From: a virus | Strand: one strand, 5' to 3' | DNA: 64,000 bases | IMG/VR virus record: IMGVR_UViG_3300045282_000112 | Span: 1 to 64,000 of that record | In this document: positions 15,469 through 23,200 of the stretch, one piece after another | How the letters are laid out: every line of letters begins with the position of its first letter | How positions within the stretch are numbered: position 1 is the first letter of the stretch | Notes under the pieces: model-generated | What the model was told of the DNA's origin: nothing | Databases searched by the model: none | What the model saw: only the letters and a program-made list of their open reading frames with translations | Position numbers and translations under genes: made by a program

Positions 15469-15507
15469 GGGGCGGGCTCAAGCACTCTACAAAGGCGAGC
15501 CCGCCCC
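15469..15507 (+). promoter_or_regulatory. GC-rich 11-bp hairpin before a 33-aa gene
   Basis: GGGGCGGGCTC (15469-15479) / GAGCCCGCCCC (15497-15507), loop 17 nt, ending 8 nt before the GGGGAG ribosome site of the gene at 15522. Position suggests an attenuator or stability element. Confidence 0.45.
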
Positions 15508-15521
15508 CTCCGACGGGGAGA

Positions 15522-15623
15522 ATGACCATCAAACCACCCGACGGGAGGCGCACATGTAAAGAGTGTCAGCGCGTGCTGCAAGCGGGCAGACGGCAGTGCC
15601 GCTGCTGCGGCCACCGCTCCTGA
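15522..15623 (+). CDS. 33-residue zinc-ribbon-like protein
   Basis: The ATG at 15522 follows GGGGAGA closely. The product is M-T-I-K-P-P-D-G-R-R then C-K-E-C...C-R-C-C-G-H, four to five cysteines in 33 residues, typical of a minimal zinc ribbon. The leader resembles the stereotyped GAGGAGAATGACC-ATG of neighbouring genes but with ATC in place of the usual ATG, so translation would use the earlier ATG. It overlaps, antisense, the 3' end of the minus-strand frame 15566-15772; at most one may be real over that stretch. Confidence 0.5.
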   Translation: MTIKPPDGRRTCKECQRVLQAGRRQCRCCGHRS

Positions 15624-15772
15624 TACTCTCGGCGTGCACGATCCTGCGGCGTTTCGTATCCGCCTTGGCTCTGGACCTTGCCATCGTAGTGGTCAAAGTT
15701 GCGCGGCAGCTGCTGGTAGGAGGAGTTGTCAGCTAGCAGAAAGCTTGCGCCCAAAACGATCATCGTCAGCAT
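15566..15772 (-). CDS. Possible small exported protein (68 aa)
   Basis: Open frame from ATG 15772 with GAGGGA 9 nt upstream. The N-terminus (M-L-T-M-I-V-L-G-A-S-F-L-L-A-D) could be a short signal or anchor, followed by a Q/Y/R-rich body with plausible amino-acid usage. It conflicts with the 33-residue plus-strand gene, and there is no neighbour context, so confidence is low. Confidence 0.35.
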   Translation of the reverse strand: MLTMIVLGASFLLADNSSYQQLPRNFDHYDGKVQSQGGYETPQDRARREYQERWPQQRHCRLPACSTR

Positions 15773-15862
15773 TTTTTACATTTCCCTCTTGCATTGTCGT
15801 GTCGAGCTTATATCTGTGTTGCAAGGCCGACGCAACGTCGGACCTGATTGGAGAGAATGACC

Positions 15863-16969
15863 ATGAAGCAAGGACGTAACATCATCGAGCTGGCGACCGA
15901 GCTGGAGCGCCAGAAGGAGGCGAAGGTCGACCTCGTCGCGTCGACCAAGGACATGCACGTCACGGCGCGCACCTACGCCAACAGCAACGAGAGCCACGTC
16001 GGCATCGATGTCGGCGACCGGCAGTTTGGGATCAACAACACCGGGCACGCGCAGATCGGCGGGCACACTGGCATCCCGAGCGCCTACTACAAGAAGATGC
16101 AGGCCGAGGCTCCCGACCTCCTCGCCACCAACATCAACCGCTGGTTCGAGAAGTATCCGGCCCCGCGCATGGCCCGCACGCTCGACGGCAAGCTGCGCGC
16201 CTTCCTCTCGCCTGCCTACCGTCCGCTGGAGAACGCCGACCTTGCCGAGGCGGTGCTGCCGGTCCTCATGGACCTCAAGATGATGATCATGAGCTGCGAG
16301 GTCACCGAGACGCGCCTCTACATCAAGGCGGTCGACGAGCGCATCCTGCTCGACATCCCGACCGGCCGCGCACTCGGCGACGGCAGCCACGTGTTCTTCG
16401 ACACGGTGTCACCTGCGGCGATCATCTCCAACTCGGAAGTCGGGCTCGGCAGCCTCTCGGTCGAGACCGGAACGTGGACCAAGATGTGCACCAACCTCGC
16501 GGTCTTCTCCTCCTCGGGCATGAAGCGCCGCCACATCGGTGCCCGCACCGTGTTGGATGACGGCGAGCAGGTGCGCCACCTGCTGACCGACGAGACGAAG
16601 CGCGCCACCGACAAGGCGGTCTGGATGCAGGTGCGCGACGTGGTCGCCGGGGCCTTCAACGAGGAGAAGTTCAAGGCGAACGTCGACAGCATGAAGGGTG
16701 CGGTCGAGCAGAAGATCGAAGGCGACCCGGTCAAGGTGGTCGACCTCTCGGCGAAGCGGCTGGGCCTGACCGAGGCCGAGGGCAAGTCGGTGCTGCGCCA
16801 CCTGATCGCGGGTGGTGACCTGACCCGCTACGGGCTCTTCAACGCGGTGACCCGGTCGGCTCAGGATCACGAGAGCTACGACCGCGCCACCGAGATCGAG
16901 CGGATGGGCGGACAGGTGATCGAGCTGCCGAAGCACGACTGGGAAGTGATCCAGAAGCAGGCCGCCTGA
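15863..16969 (+). CDS. DUF932 phage/plasmid-like protein
   Basis: 368 residues from ATG 15863 (GGAGAGAATGACC leader). Matches the DUF932/TIGR03299-type family: H-A-Q-I-G-G-H-T-G-I-P-S-A-Y-Y-K-K-M near residues 69-86, N-I-N-R-W-F, F-L-S-P-A-Y-R-P-L-E-N, then a long C-terminal helical region. The family is common on phages and plasmids and has no settled function. Upstream lies a variant promoter element CGAGCTTATATC (about 15803-15814). A strong intrinsic terminator follows at 16988-17013. Confidence 0.85.
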   Translation: MKQGRNIIELATELERQKEAKVDLVASTKDMHVTARTYANSNESHVGIDVGDRQFGINNTGHAQIGGHTGIPSAYYKKMQAEAPDLLATNINRWFEKYPAPRMARTLDGKLRAFLSPAYRPLENADLAEAVLPVLMDLKMMIMSCEVTETRLYIKAVDERILLDIPTGRALGDGSHVFFDTVSPAAIISNSEVGLGSLSVETGTWTKMCTNLAVFSSSGMKRRHIGARTVLDDGEQVRHLLTDETKRATDKAVWMQVRDVVAGAFNEEKFKANVDSMKGAVEQKIEGDPVKVVDLSAKRLGLTEAEGKSVLRHLIAGGDLTRYGLFNAVTRSAQDHESYDRATEIERMGGQVIELPKHDWEVIQKQAA

Positions 16970-16987
16970 GACGGCACCAGCTGAAGG

Positions 16988-17013
16988 AAAAGGGCGGCTT
17001 CGGCCGCCCTTTT
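16988..17013 (+). terminator. Intrinsic terminator
   Basis: AAAA-GGGCGGC-TTCG-GCCGCCC-TTTT: a 7-bp GC stem capped by a TTCG tetraloop and flanked by A4 and T4, so it can act on both strands. It ends the DUF932 transcript just before promoter cassette D. Confidence 0.9.
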
Positions 17014-17027
17014 GTTTGCCTGCCCCC

Positions 17028-17056
17028 TTGAAGGTTACCAGCGGACAGCTTATATA
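17028..17056 (+). promoter_or_regulatory. Promoter cassette D (rightward)
   Basis: CCCCC-TTGAAG (17028-17033), 17-nt spacer, TATATA (17051-17056) within AGCTTATATAAGCT, followed by GGAGG and the ATG at 17077. Unlike A-C there is no inverted repeat around the -35 box; instead an intrinsic terminator sits just upstream. Confidence 0.75.
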
Positions 17057-17076
17057 AGCTGTGAAAGGAGGGTGTC

Positions 17077-17307
17077 ATGAGACACCTCAGAACAGAAGGC
17101 GAGAGCGAGAGACAACTGCGTAGCTGGGGCTTTGAGCTGCGGTCCCACAACATAGCCTACGGGCTCTGGGACCACTACAGCGACGGGCGGACCCTCGCCC
17201 TCTACGACGACGGCGGCTGGATCGAGATCAAGGCGCACGGTCGATACGGCCGAGGCACCGCCAGCCTGATGGCTTACCTGCGGACTGCCGCAGCGGAGAT
17301 GGAATGA
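17077..17307 (+). CDS. Small hypothetical protein (76 aa)
   Basis: First gene under promoter D, with AAAGGAGGGTGTC before the ATG. Contains L-R-S-W-G-F-E and G-G-W-I-E-I-K-A-H-G-R-Y-G-R-G; no family recognised. Its stop overlaps the next start (ATGA). Confidence 0.7.
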   Translation: MRHLRTEGESERQLRSWGFELRSHNIAYGLWDHYSDGRTLALYDDGGWIEIKAHGRYGRGTASLMAYLRTAAAEME

Positions 17308-17513
17308 CCAAGACCGCCAACCCGGTCGCCAGCGGCAACCACGGGATCGACAGTTCGCCCCGCCGGGGCACCGTCGAGGTCTACGACCGGGGCGAACTGC
17401 TCTGGCTGATTGCCGAGAACGTCCGCCGCAAGGGTGCCGACCTCGACGAGCTGGCACACATCGCCGCGCTGACCGAGGCCGAGCTGGCCGACATCCGCAC
17501 CATGATCGACTGA
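17304..17513 (+). CDS. Small hypothetical protein (69 aa)
   Basis: ATGA overlap with the preceding gene. The second half is helical (L-L-W-L-I-A-E-N-V-R-R-K-G-A-D-L-D-E-L). No family recognised. Confidence 0.7.
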   Translation: MTKTANPVASGNHGIDSSPRRGTVEVYDRGELLWLIAENVRRKGADLDELAHIAALTEAELADIRTMID

Positions 17514-17526
17514 GAGGAGAATGACC

Positions 17527-17739
17527 ATGAGCAAGCGCCTCCCCGCCCGCTACTGGCAGGCCATCGTCTGGATCGCCGCCAACGACGACAACGAGTGGCT
17601 CGATGACGAGCATGGTAGCCCGAGCGTGACCCTCTCGCTCGTCACCGACGTGTTCAACGTGCCTGTTGAGCAGGCCACCGAGCATCTGCGCAAGGCGCTT
17701 GGCCTTGAAGCAGCGTTCCAAGCCAAGAGAGGAGAATGA
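17527..17739 (+). CDS. Small HTH-like hypothetical (70 aa)
   Basis: ATG 17527 after GAGAGGAGAATGACC; the earlier in-frame ATG at 17521 lies inside this leader. L-V-T-D-V-F-N-V-P-V-E-Q-A-T-E-H-L-R-K-A-L resembles a helix-turn-helix. Function unknown. Confidence 0.7.
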   Translation: MSKRLPARYWQAIVWIAANDDNEWLDDEHGSPSVTLSLVTDVFNVPVEQATEHLRKALGLEAAFQAKRGE

Positions 17740-17741
17740 CC

Positions 17742-18005
17742 ATGAGCTACTACATCGCGACCCGCACCACGCCGAGCGCCACCACGCCGGGCATCGCCTA
17801 CCGCAGCAGCATGCTGCACGAGCCCGCGAGCAAGGGTGATTTGGAGTGGCTGCGCAAGAACCACGACCACGTCGAGAAGGTCGACGGGGCCACCGCCCAC
17901 AAGTGGGTGAGGGACGGGCTGCCGCACAGCACAGGGCTCTACCTCGACTACAACTACTACCACAGGCTGGTCGTCAGGAAGGCGACCGAGGAGAAGGACA
18001 GATGA
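17742..18005 (+). CDS. Small hypothetical protein (87 aa)
   Basis: Same AGAGGAGAATGACC leader before ATG 17742. Y/H-rich (Y-L-D-Y-N-Y-Y-H-R-L-V-V). The stop overlaps the next start (ATGA). No family recognised. Confidence 0.7.
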   Translation: MSYYIATRTTPSATTPGIAYRSSMLHEPASKGDLEWLRKNHDHVEKVDGATAHKWVRDGLPHSTGLYLDYNYYHRLVVRKATEEKDR

Positions 18006-18298
18006 GCATACAGAAGTTGGTTGACGCCTACCGGCCCTACGACGAGCTGCGCTGGGCCGTCGAGGTGGTCGCCGCAGGGGGCGGGGGCGTCTTTTGGTGG
18101 GAGCCGATAGCCGCCTTCAACTCGCGCGAGGTCGCTGTGGACTACGCAAAGCGTAGCCGGGAGGCGGCGGACGACAACGACATGAACCTCGTCTACCGGG
18201 TGCGCGAGCGCGGCGACGACGACAGCTGGGTCGTGGTCGGCAGCCTCGCGGACGACCAGCGGCGGGTCAAGGACCGCTACGGGAGGGCGCGCGCATGA
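18002..18298 (+). CDS. Small hypothetical protein (98 aa)
   Basis: ATG 18002 overlaps the previous stop. W/D/R-rich with W-A-V-E-V-V-A-A-G-G-G-G-V-F-W-W-E-P. A typical small early phage protein, no family recognised. ATGA overlap with the next gene. Confidence 0.7.
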   Translation: MSIQKLVDAYRPYDELRWAVEVVAAGGGGVFWWEPIAAFNSREVAVDYAKRSREAADDNDMNLVYRVRERGDDDSWVVVGSLADDQRRVKDRYGRARA

Positions 18299-18765
18299 CC
18301 CGCTTCGTAGTGATGACGCGCTCGGCGCACATGCCGAACGCGTGCTGGGGCGTCTACCGGCGGGTGGCAGTGGTCGAGACCGACCTTCCCGAGCCGCTGG
18401 AGCCGACCATGATCAGCGCCCGTGCGAAGCATGTGATCAGGATCGTCGAGACGTGGGAGCGGCTCAACGTCGGCAAGACCGAACGCTGCGCCTACCGCAA
18501 GGCACTGGCTGAAGCCGAGGCGCTGGCCGAGAAGCTGAACGAGGCGGCGATGCGCTGGGTGGTGGAGTTTCGCTACGCGGGGAGGCCGAACTTCCTCACC
18601 GAGCGCGCCTTCTCCGGGGAACTGGCGGCCATCGGCTACGCCGAAGCCTGCTCGCTGGCCCACCCGACCGTCGACTACCGGGTGCGCGAGCTGGGTGCGG
18701 GCGACCGCTGGAACACCGTCTGGCAACGTGCACAAACACTTACACAGGAGAGCGTAAATGCCTGA
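18295..18765 (+). CDS. Hypothetical protein (156 aa)
   Basis: Starts in an ATGA overlap. Central helices (K-A-L-A-E-A-E-A-L-A-E-K-L-N-E-A). The 3' end overlaps the next gene by 8 nt. Function unknown. Confidence 0.7.
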   Translation: MTRFVVMTRSAHMPNACWGVYRRVAVVETDLPEPLEPTMISARAKHVIRIVETWERLNVGKTERCAYRKALAEAEALAEKLNEAAMRWVVEFRYAGRPNFLTERAFSGELAAIGYAEACSLAHPTVDYRVRELGAGDRWNTVWQRAQTLTQESVNA

Positions 18766-18949
18766 GACTGTTCATGTCTGCTCGATCTGCCAAGGACCCT
18801 ACATGGGCTTCGGCAACAACGCCTACCCGGTCAACGACGGGCGCTGCTGCGACGACTGCAACTCGACGACCGTGATCCCGGCGCGCATCCGCGCCATGAC
18901 TTCCCGAACTTCCCCGGGGAAGTCGGGGAAGTTGACAAAGAGCCACTAG
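18758..18949 (+). CDS. Small zinc-binding phage protein (63 aa)
   Basis: C-S-I-C near residue 8 and C-C-D-D-C near 29 with Y-M-G-F-G-N-N-A-Y-P-V-N-D-G-R between. This motif is familiar from small proteins of many alphaproteobacterial phages, function unknown. Last gene of operon D. The 3' end of the gene contains an AACTTCCCC/GGGGAAGTT hairpin (18908-18934). Confidence 0.8.
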   Translation: MPETVHVCSICQGPYMGFGNNAYPVNDGRCCDDCNSTTVIPARIRAMTSRTSPGKSGKLTKSH

Positions 18950-19036
18950 CAGCCCCGTAGGCGCGAAAAAGCCCCGGTCAGGTGTCATCCACCCGGCCGA
19001 GGCTTTTTTCGTCTGTAGGGCCCTGCGTAGGGGCTG
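18950..19036. terminator. Bidirectional intrinsic terminator with outer stem
   Basis: AAAAAGCC (18966-18973) / GGCTTTTT (19001-19008) with an inner CCGG pair gives A- and T-flanked stems on both strands. CAGCCCC (18950-18956) / GGGGCTG (19030-19036) adds an outer helix. It lies between the convergent operons ending at 18949 (+) and 19168 (-). Confidence 0.85.
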
Positions 19037-19043
19037 TAATGTA

Positions 19044-19147
19044 GCGGCGAAGCCTTGCTCGCGTCCAGCTCAGCTTCGCCGCCGCCACGGCTTGAACGCG
19101 CGGGCGGCCCCCGTTGGGGTGTTAGGGCGGGAAGGACCGCCCGCGCG
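19044..19147. terminator. Two further GC-rich hairpins at the end of the virion operon
   Basis: GCGGCGAAGC (19044-19053) / GCTTCGCCGC (19073-19082), and CGCGCGGGCGG (19097-19107) / CCGCCCGCGCG (19137-19147). Both are perfect and fill the 3' side of the leftward operon. No T-run; probably transcript 3'-end stabilisation or rho-dependent termination. Confidence 0.5.
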
Positions 19148-19167
19148 CGCTTACCGCTTTCCGGGTT

Positions 19168-19680
19168 TTAGGTGAGGTTGCCGACGATGGCGGCGGTGTC
19201 GGGCCCCTGCTCGACGGCATCCATCGAGCCGATGATCGGCAGCGGGCCGAGGCTGCCCGTGATGGCAGCGAGATCGATGGCGGGACCCTCGACGGCATCC
19301 ATCGAGCCGATGATCGGCAGCGGGCCGAGCGTGCCGGTCGCCAGCATGGTGTCGTAGCCTTCGCTGGCTGCCATCGTGCCCATGAGGATCGGGCCGGGGT
19401 CAGTGGTCGTGAAGCCGTCGGGCACCGTCGCCGCATCGATAATCGACTGCGGCTGCAAATACTTGACCACGAACTCGCGGCCCATGGTCTCGGCCGTCCA
19501 CATGTTGGCGGCGTAGAACGAGCCACCCCACAAGGCGGCGGCACCGTCGCGGTCGATGTAGTCCACCTGCACGTTGAACAGATACTGCGTGCTGGGCTGG
19601 CTGATGCCTGGGGACATCGGTGCCTTGGGCGCAGTAGCGCCGAGCAGCACTGGCTTGTAGCGCTTGCCGTGGCGGATCAT
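19168..19680 (-). CDS. Putative tail-associated protein with internal duplication
   Basis: 170 residues. Contains a tandem pair L-G-P-L-P-I-I-G-S-M-D-A-V-E encoded by identical 41-bp copies 78 bp apart. The N-terminal half is Y/W/G-rich, as in fibre-associated proteins. Last gene of the leftward virion operon, downstream of the large tail fibre; a fibre or adsorption accessory role is inferred from position. Confidence 0.65.
   Translation of the reverse strand: MIRHGKRYKPVLLGATAPKAPMSPGISQPSTQYLFNVQVDYIDRDGAAALWGGSFYAANMWTAETMGREFVVKYLQPQSIIDAATVPDGFTTTDPGPILMGTMAASEGYDTMLATGTLGPLPIIGSMDAVEGPAIDLAAITGSLGPLPIIGSMDAVEQGPDTAAIVGNLT
19211..19329 (-). repeat. 41-bp direct repeat
   Basis: Identical 41-nt copies at 19211-19251 and 19289-19329, offset 78 bp (26 codons, in frame). 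They encode the doubled G-P-L-P-I-I-G-S-M-D-A-V-E segment of the gene at 19168-19680. Confidence 0.9.
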
Positions 19681-19910
19681 CAGCCGGTCTTCCTGCTGCC
19701 CTGACCGTCTTTCAGCTCATCGACGATCTGGGCGACCAGCTCACGTGGCGGCGGCTGCTTGCCGTAGTCGGTAGCCTTCCACCACGCCTGTCGCGTCTTC
19801 AGCGTGAGCCTGAACCAATGCACGCCGCAGACCGCCCCCTCGCGCCCGCTGTAGGGCGAGCGCGTAGTGTTACCACAACCGGGGACGATGCACGGCATAC
19901 GGTCGGCCAC
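19680..19910 (-). CDS. Small cysteine-containing hypothetical (76 aa)
   Basis: C-I-V-P-G-C-G-N-T-T near the N-terminus and a later C-G-V-H-W suggest a zinc site similar to those of HNH-like or phage zinc-finger proteins, but no nuclease motif is present. It lies in the fibre region of the virion operon. Confidence 0.65.
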   Translation of the reverse strand: MADRMPCIVPGCGNTTRSPYSGREGAVCGVHWFRLTLKTRQAWWKATDYGKQPPPRELVAQIVDELKDGQGSRKTG

Positions 19911-19913
19911 CCT

Positions 19914-20252
19914 CTATTGCTCGACCAGCTTCATCGAAGTCTTGGGCATTGTCTCGGCACCGAGCACGTCGTCGATGATGGTGAGAAGCGTATGGCTGGC
20001 GGTCGCCCACGGGAAGTCCTGCACCGCCGCGACCAATGACTTGTGATCGTCGTCTTCCAACATGAAGTAGCCGTTGGTGTTCTCAGCCGTGATGCCGTCG
20101 AGCGCGTCGATGATGCGGACACGCTTGCGTATCTCGTCGACCGGTAGTGGCTTATGCGGGCTGTTGCTCGCCACCAGCCGCAGCACGGTGATCGACGAGG
20201 TAGGCTCGCTGCCGGTAGGCCCCTCTTGCACCCTGATCCTGATTTTCTTCAC
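19914..20252 (-). CDS. Hypothetical protein following tail fibre (112 aa)
   Basis: GTG start at 20252 with GGGGAG 8 nt upstream; the start codon overlaps the tail fibre's stop (TAGTG). Alpha/beta composition with V-D-E-I-R-K-R-V-R-I-I-D-A-L-D; unknown family. Position suggests a fibre assembly factor, unproven. Confidence 0.65.
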   Translation of the reverse strand: MKKIRIRVQEGPTGSEPTSSITVLRLVASNSPHKPLPVDEIRKRVRIIDALDGITAENTNGYFMLEDDDHKSLVAAVQDFPWATASHTLLTIIDDVLGAETMPKTSMKLVEQ

Positions 20253-23200
20253 TATGCAGTCTCCCCTTTTTCGATTTGGCTCATCCAAGCGACCGCGAAC
20301 ATCTCTACTGCCAGCCATAGCCGGTTGACCATTTCGCCGACGCCCAGCTCGTTGTGTTTCCAGTCGCTTTCGGTTGGCATGCCCGGAAGCGCCTGCATCT
20401 CGCGCATCTTGGTGATGAATTTCTTCGGGTCGCGCGGGTCGACGCCCTGCTTCAAGAGCTTGGCAAAATGATGCGCGGCCTCGTGCTGCTTGCCGTTGCC
20501 CGCGACCGCGATCTTGTCCCACTTGTCCAGATCGACGCCGATGGCACCTGAGAGGAACTCGCTTTGCATCGCCATGCACGTCAACGCCACGCCGCTGTCA
20601 TAGACGGCGACCTGTGCGTTGAGCGTGCCTCCCCCCTTGTCGGTGCCAACGGGGTTGCCAACCTGCACGCCAAGCCCGAGCGTCATCACGTTGGTCGCAA
20701 CCCCAGCGTTGAAGGTGCGCAAATACATCTTGCTGGCGTGCGCGCCGCTGGTGAGGTTGGTGGTGTAGATCATGATCTCGCCGAAGGTGACGTTGGCTTT
20801 CGCCGCGTTGTTGCCTTGGAAGCTGATGTAGCCAAGGTTGCCAAGGACGGGCGTCGCCATAGTGCGGCGGATGACGTAGGCGGGGCTTGCACCAGTGCCA
20901 GCGGCTGTCGAGAGGGCCAAAAACCAGTTGGTCTGTATCGAATTGACAGCGGTGATGACCGACGGGTTGTTGAGCATGCAGTCGAGCCAGCCGATAACCT
21001 GACCCTTCGACACCACGACCGGGGGAGCGGTCGCCGTCGTGAAGTTGCCGATCATGCGGTCGGCGAGGACAGGCTCCAGCCGCGCCAGCTTGAGGCTGCC
21101 GGTGGCGTGCACCATGTCGGTTGAGGTGGCGAACGCCTTCAGGCCGCCAAGCATGGTTGACAGTTGCGCGGCGGTGATCTGGATCGGCGACGCGTTGCCT
21201 GCAGCGACGTTGCCGAGCACGTGGTTGGGGGCGATGGGCACCAGCCTGTCCAGCGTAACCCCGGCGAGCGGGAGGCGGGCATTGGCGAGTGTGCCGGTCC
21301 CATACTGGAGATCGGTCGAGCGCGCGAACTGCTTCAAAGCCATCGCCGCGTGCAGTTGGTCCATGCTGACCGTTTGGGCATAGTCGGTGGCGGTGCCGAC
21401 GTTGCCGATGACGCGCGCGGCGGCGATCTTCACCATGCGCGCGAACGGGATCGAGGCATCGGCGTAGCGCGCCACGGGGATGTAGCCGGTGATCAGGTCG
21501 GTGGCACTGCCTGACGAAGCGATGGCTGCCAGCGGCGCGCCGGTCGCGCCGCCGATGCCGAGCATGATCCGCACCTCTGCGGCGGTCAGTTGATACGGCG
21601 ACTTGGTGGTGCCGCTGACGTTGCCGAGGATGTGGGCGGTGGTGATGGCCGCCAGCTTGTTCAACATGACGCCTGCATCGGGCAGGCGTTGGTTGTTGAT
21701 GGTGCCGGTGACCAGATCGGTGGCACTGCCCGAGGTAGCGATCTTGGCCAGCCCGCTGCCCGCCGTGTCGAGGCCGAGCATGGTCTTCACTTCGGCGGCG
21801 GTCAGTTGGTAAGGCGACTTGCTGGTGCCGCTGACGTTGCCGAGGATGTGGGCAGTGGCGATAGCCTGCAGCTTGTTCAGCATGACACCAGCGTCGGGGA
21901 GGCGCTGATTGTTCAGCGTGCCGGTGATGATATCGGTGGCACTGCCCGAGGTGGCGATCTTGGCCAGCGTCGCGGTGCCGCCGCCACCTGACAGGTCGAG
22001 CATCGCGCGCACCTGTGCAACGGTGAGGGCGATAGGCGCTATTGCGCCTGCGGTGTTGTTGCCAAGGATGGTGTTGGCAGCCTGCACCGCGAGCTTGCCG
22101 AGCACCAGCGAATGGTCGGCGATGCGCGTCACTGGGATGTAGCCTGTGATCAGATCAGCGGCGCTGCCCGACGTGGCAATGGCCGCCAGTGTGCCAGTCG
22201 AGCCACCAAGGTTGAGCATCGCCCGCACCTCAGTCACCGTTAGCGGGACCGGCACCGCGTTGACCGTCAACGTATTGCCGACGAGGGTGTCAGGCGGGAT
22301 CAGCGCCAGCTTGGCGAGCAGGATCGTGTGATCGGCGAAGCGCGCTCCGGGGATGTAGCCCGCAATCAAGTCGGTGGCGCTGCCTGAGGTGGCGATGAGT
22401 GACAGCGTCCCGCTCGACCCGCCGAGGTTCAGCATCGTCCTGACCTGTGCAACGGTCAGCGCGGCAGGTGAAGCGTTCGCGGCTCCTGCGTTGCCAAGCA
22501 GCATGTTGGGCGCGATTACCGACAGCCTGCTCAACGCAATGGTGCCTGCGGCGTAGCGCCCTGCGGGGATGGTGCCTACCACCAGATCGTCGGCGCTGCC
22601 TGACGAAGCGATGGCGGCCAGATTGCTGCCCAGCGTGGCGATGCCGAGCATCGTCTTGACCTCAGCCACCGTCAACGCCTGCGGCTCAGCCGCCGTCGCC
22701 CCATCATTGCCGATGATGGTGTGGGTCGGGATCACCACCAGCCGCGCCAGCGCTATCGTGCCGTTGGCGTAGCGCGCGGCCGGAATGGAGCCTGCGATCA
22801 GGTCGGCGGCGCTGCCGGAAGTGGCGATGGCGGCCATCACGGTGCCCGCCGTGACGCCGAGCATTGCCTTCACCTCAGACACGGTGAGCGCCTTCGGCGA
22901 GGCAGCGGCTGCACCGTTGTTGCCGAGGATGGTGGCTGCCGAGATCACCGTCAGCTTGTTCAGCGCGATCTCGCCGACAGCGATGCGCGCCGCAGGGATG
23001 GTGCCAGTGATCAGGTCAGCGGCGCTGCCCGAAGAGGCGATAGCAGCCAGATTGCTGCCGAGGCTGGCGATGCCGAGCATCAACTTGACATCAGCCACGG
23101 TCAGCGCGACCGGCGCGGCAGGCGAGGAGGCAGTGTTGCCGAGCAGCGTATCGACCGGCATGATCGCCAGCTTGGCCCACGTGATGGTGCCCGTGCCGTA

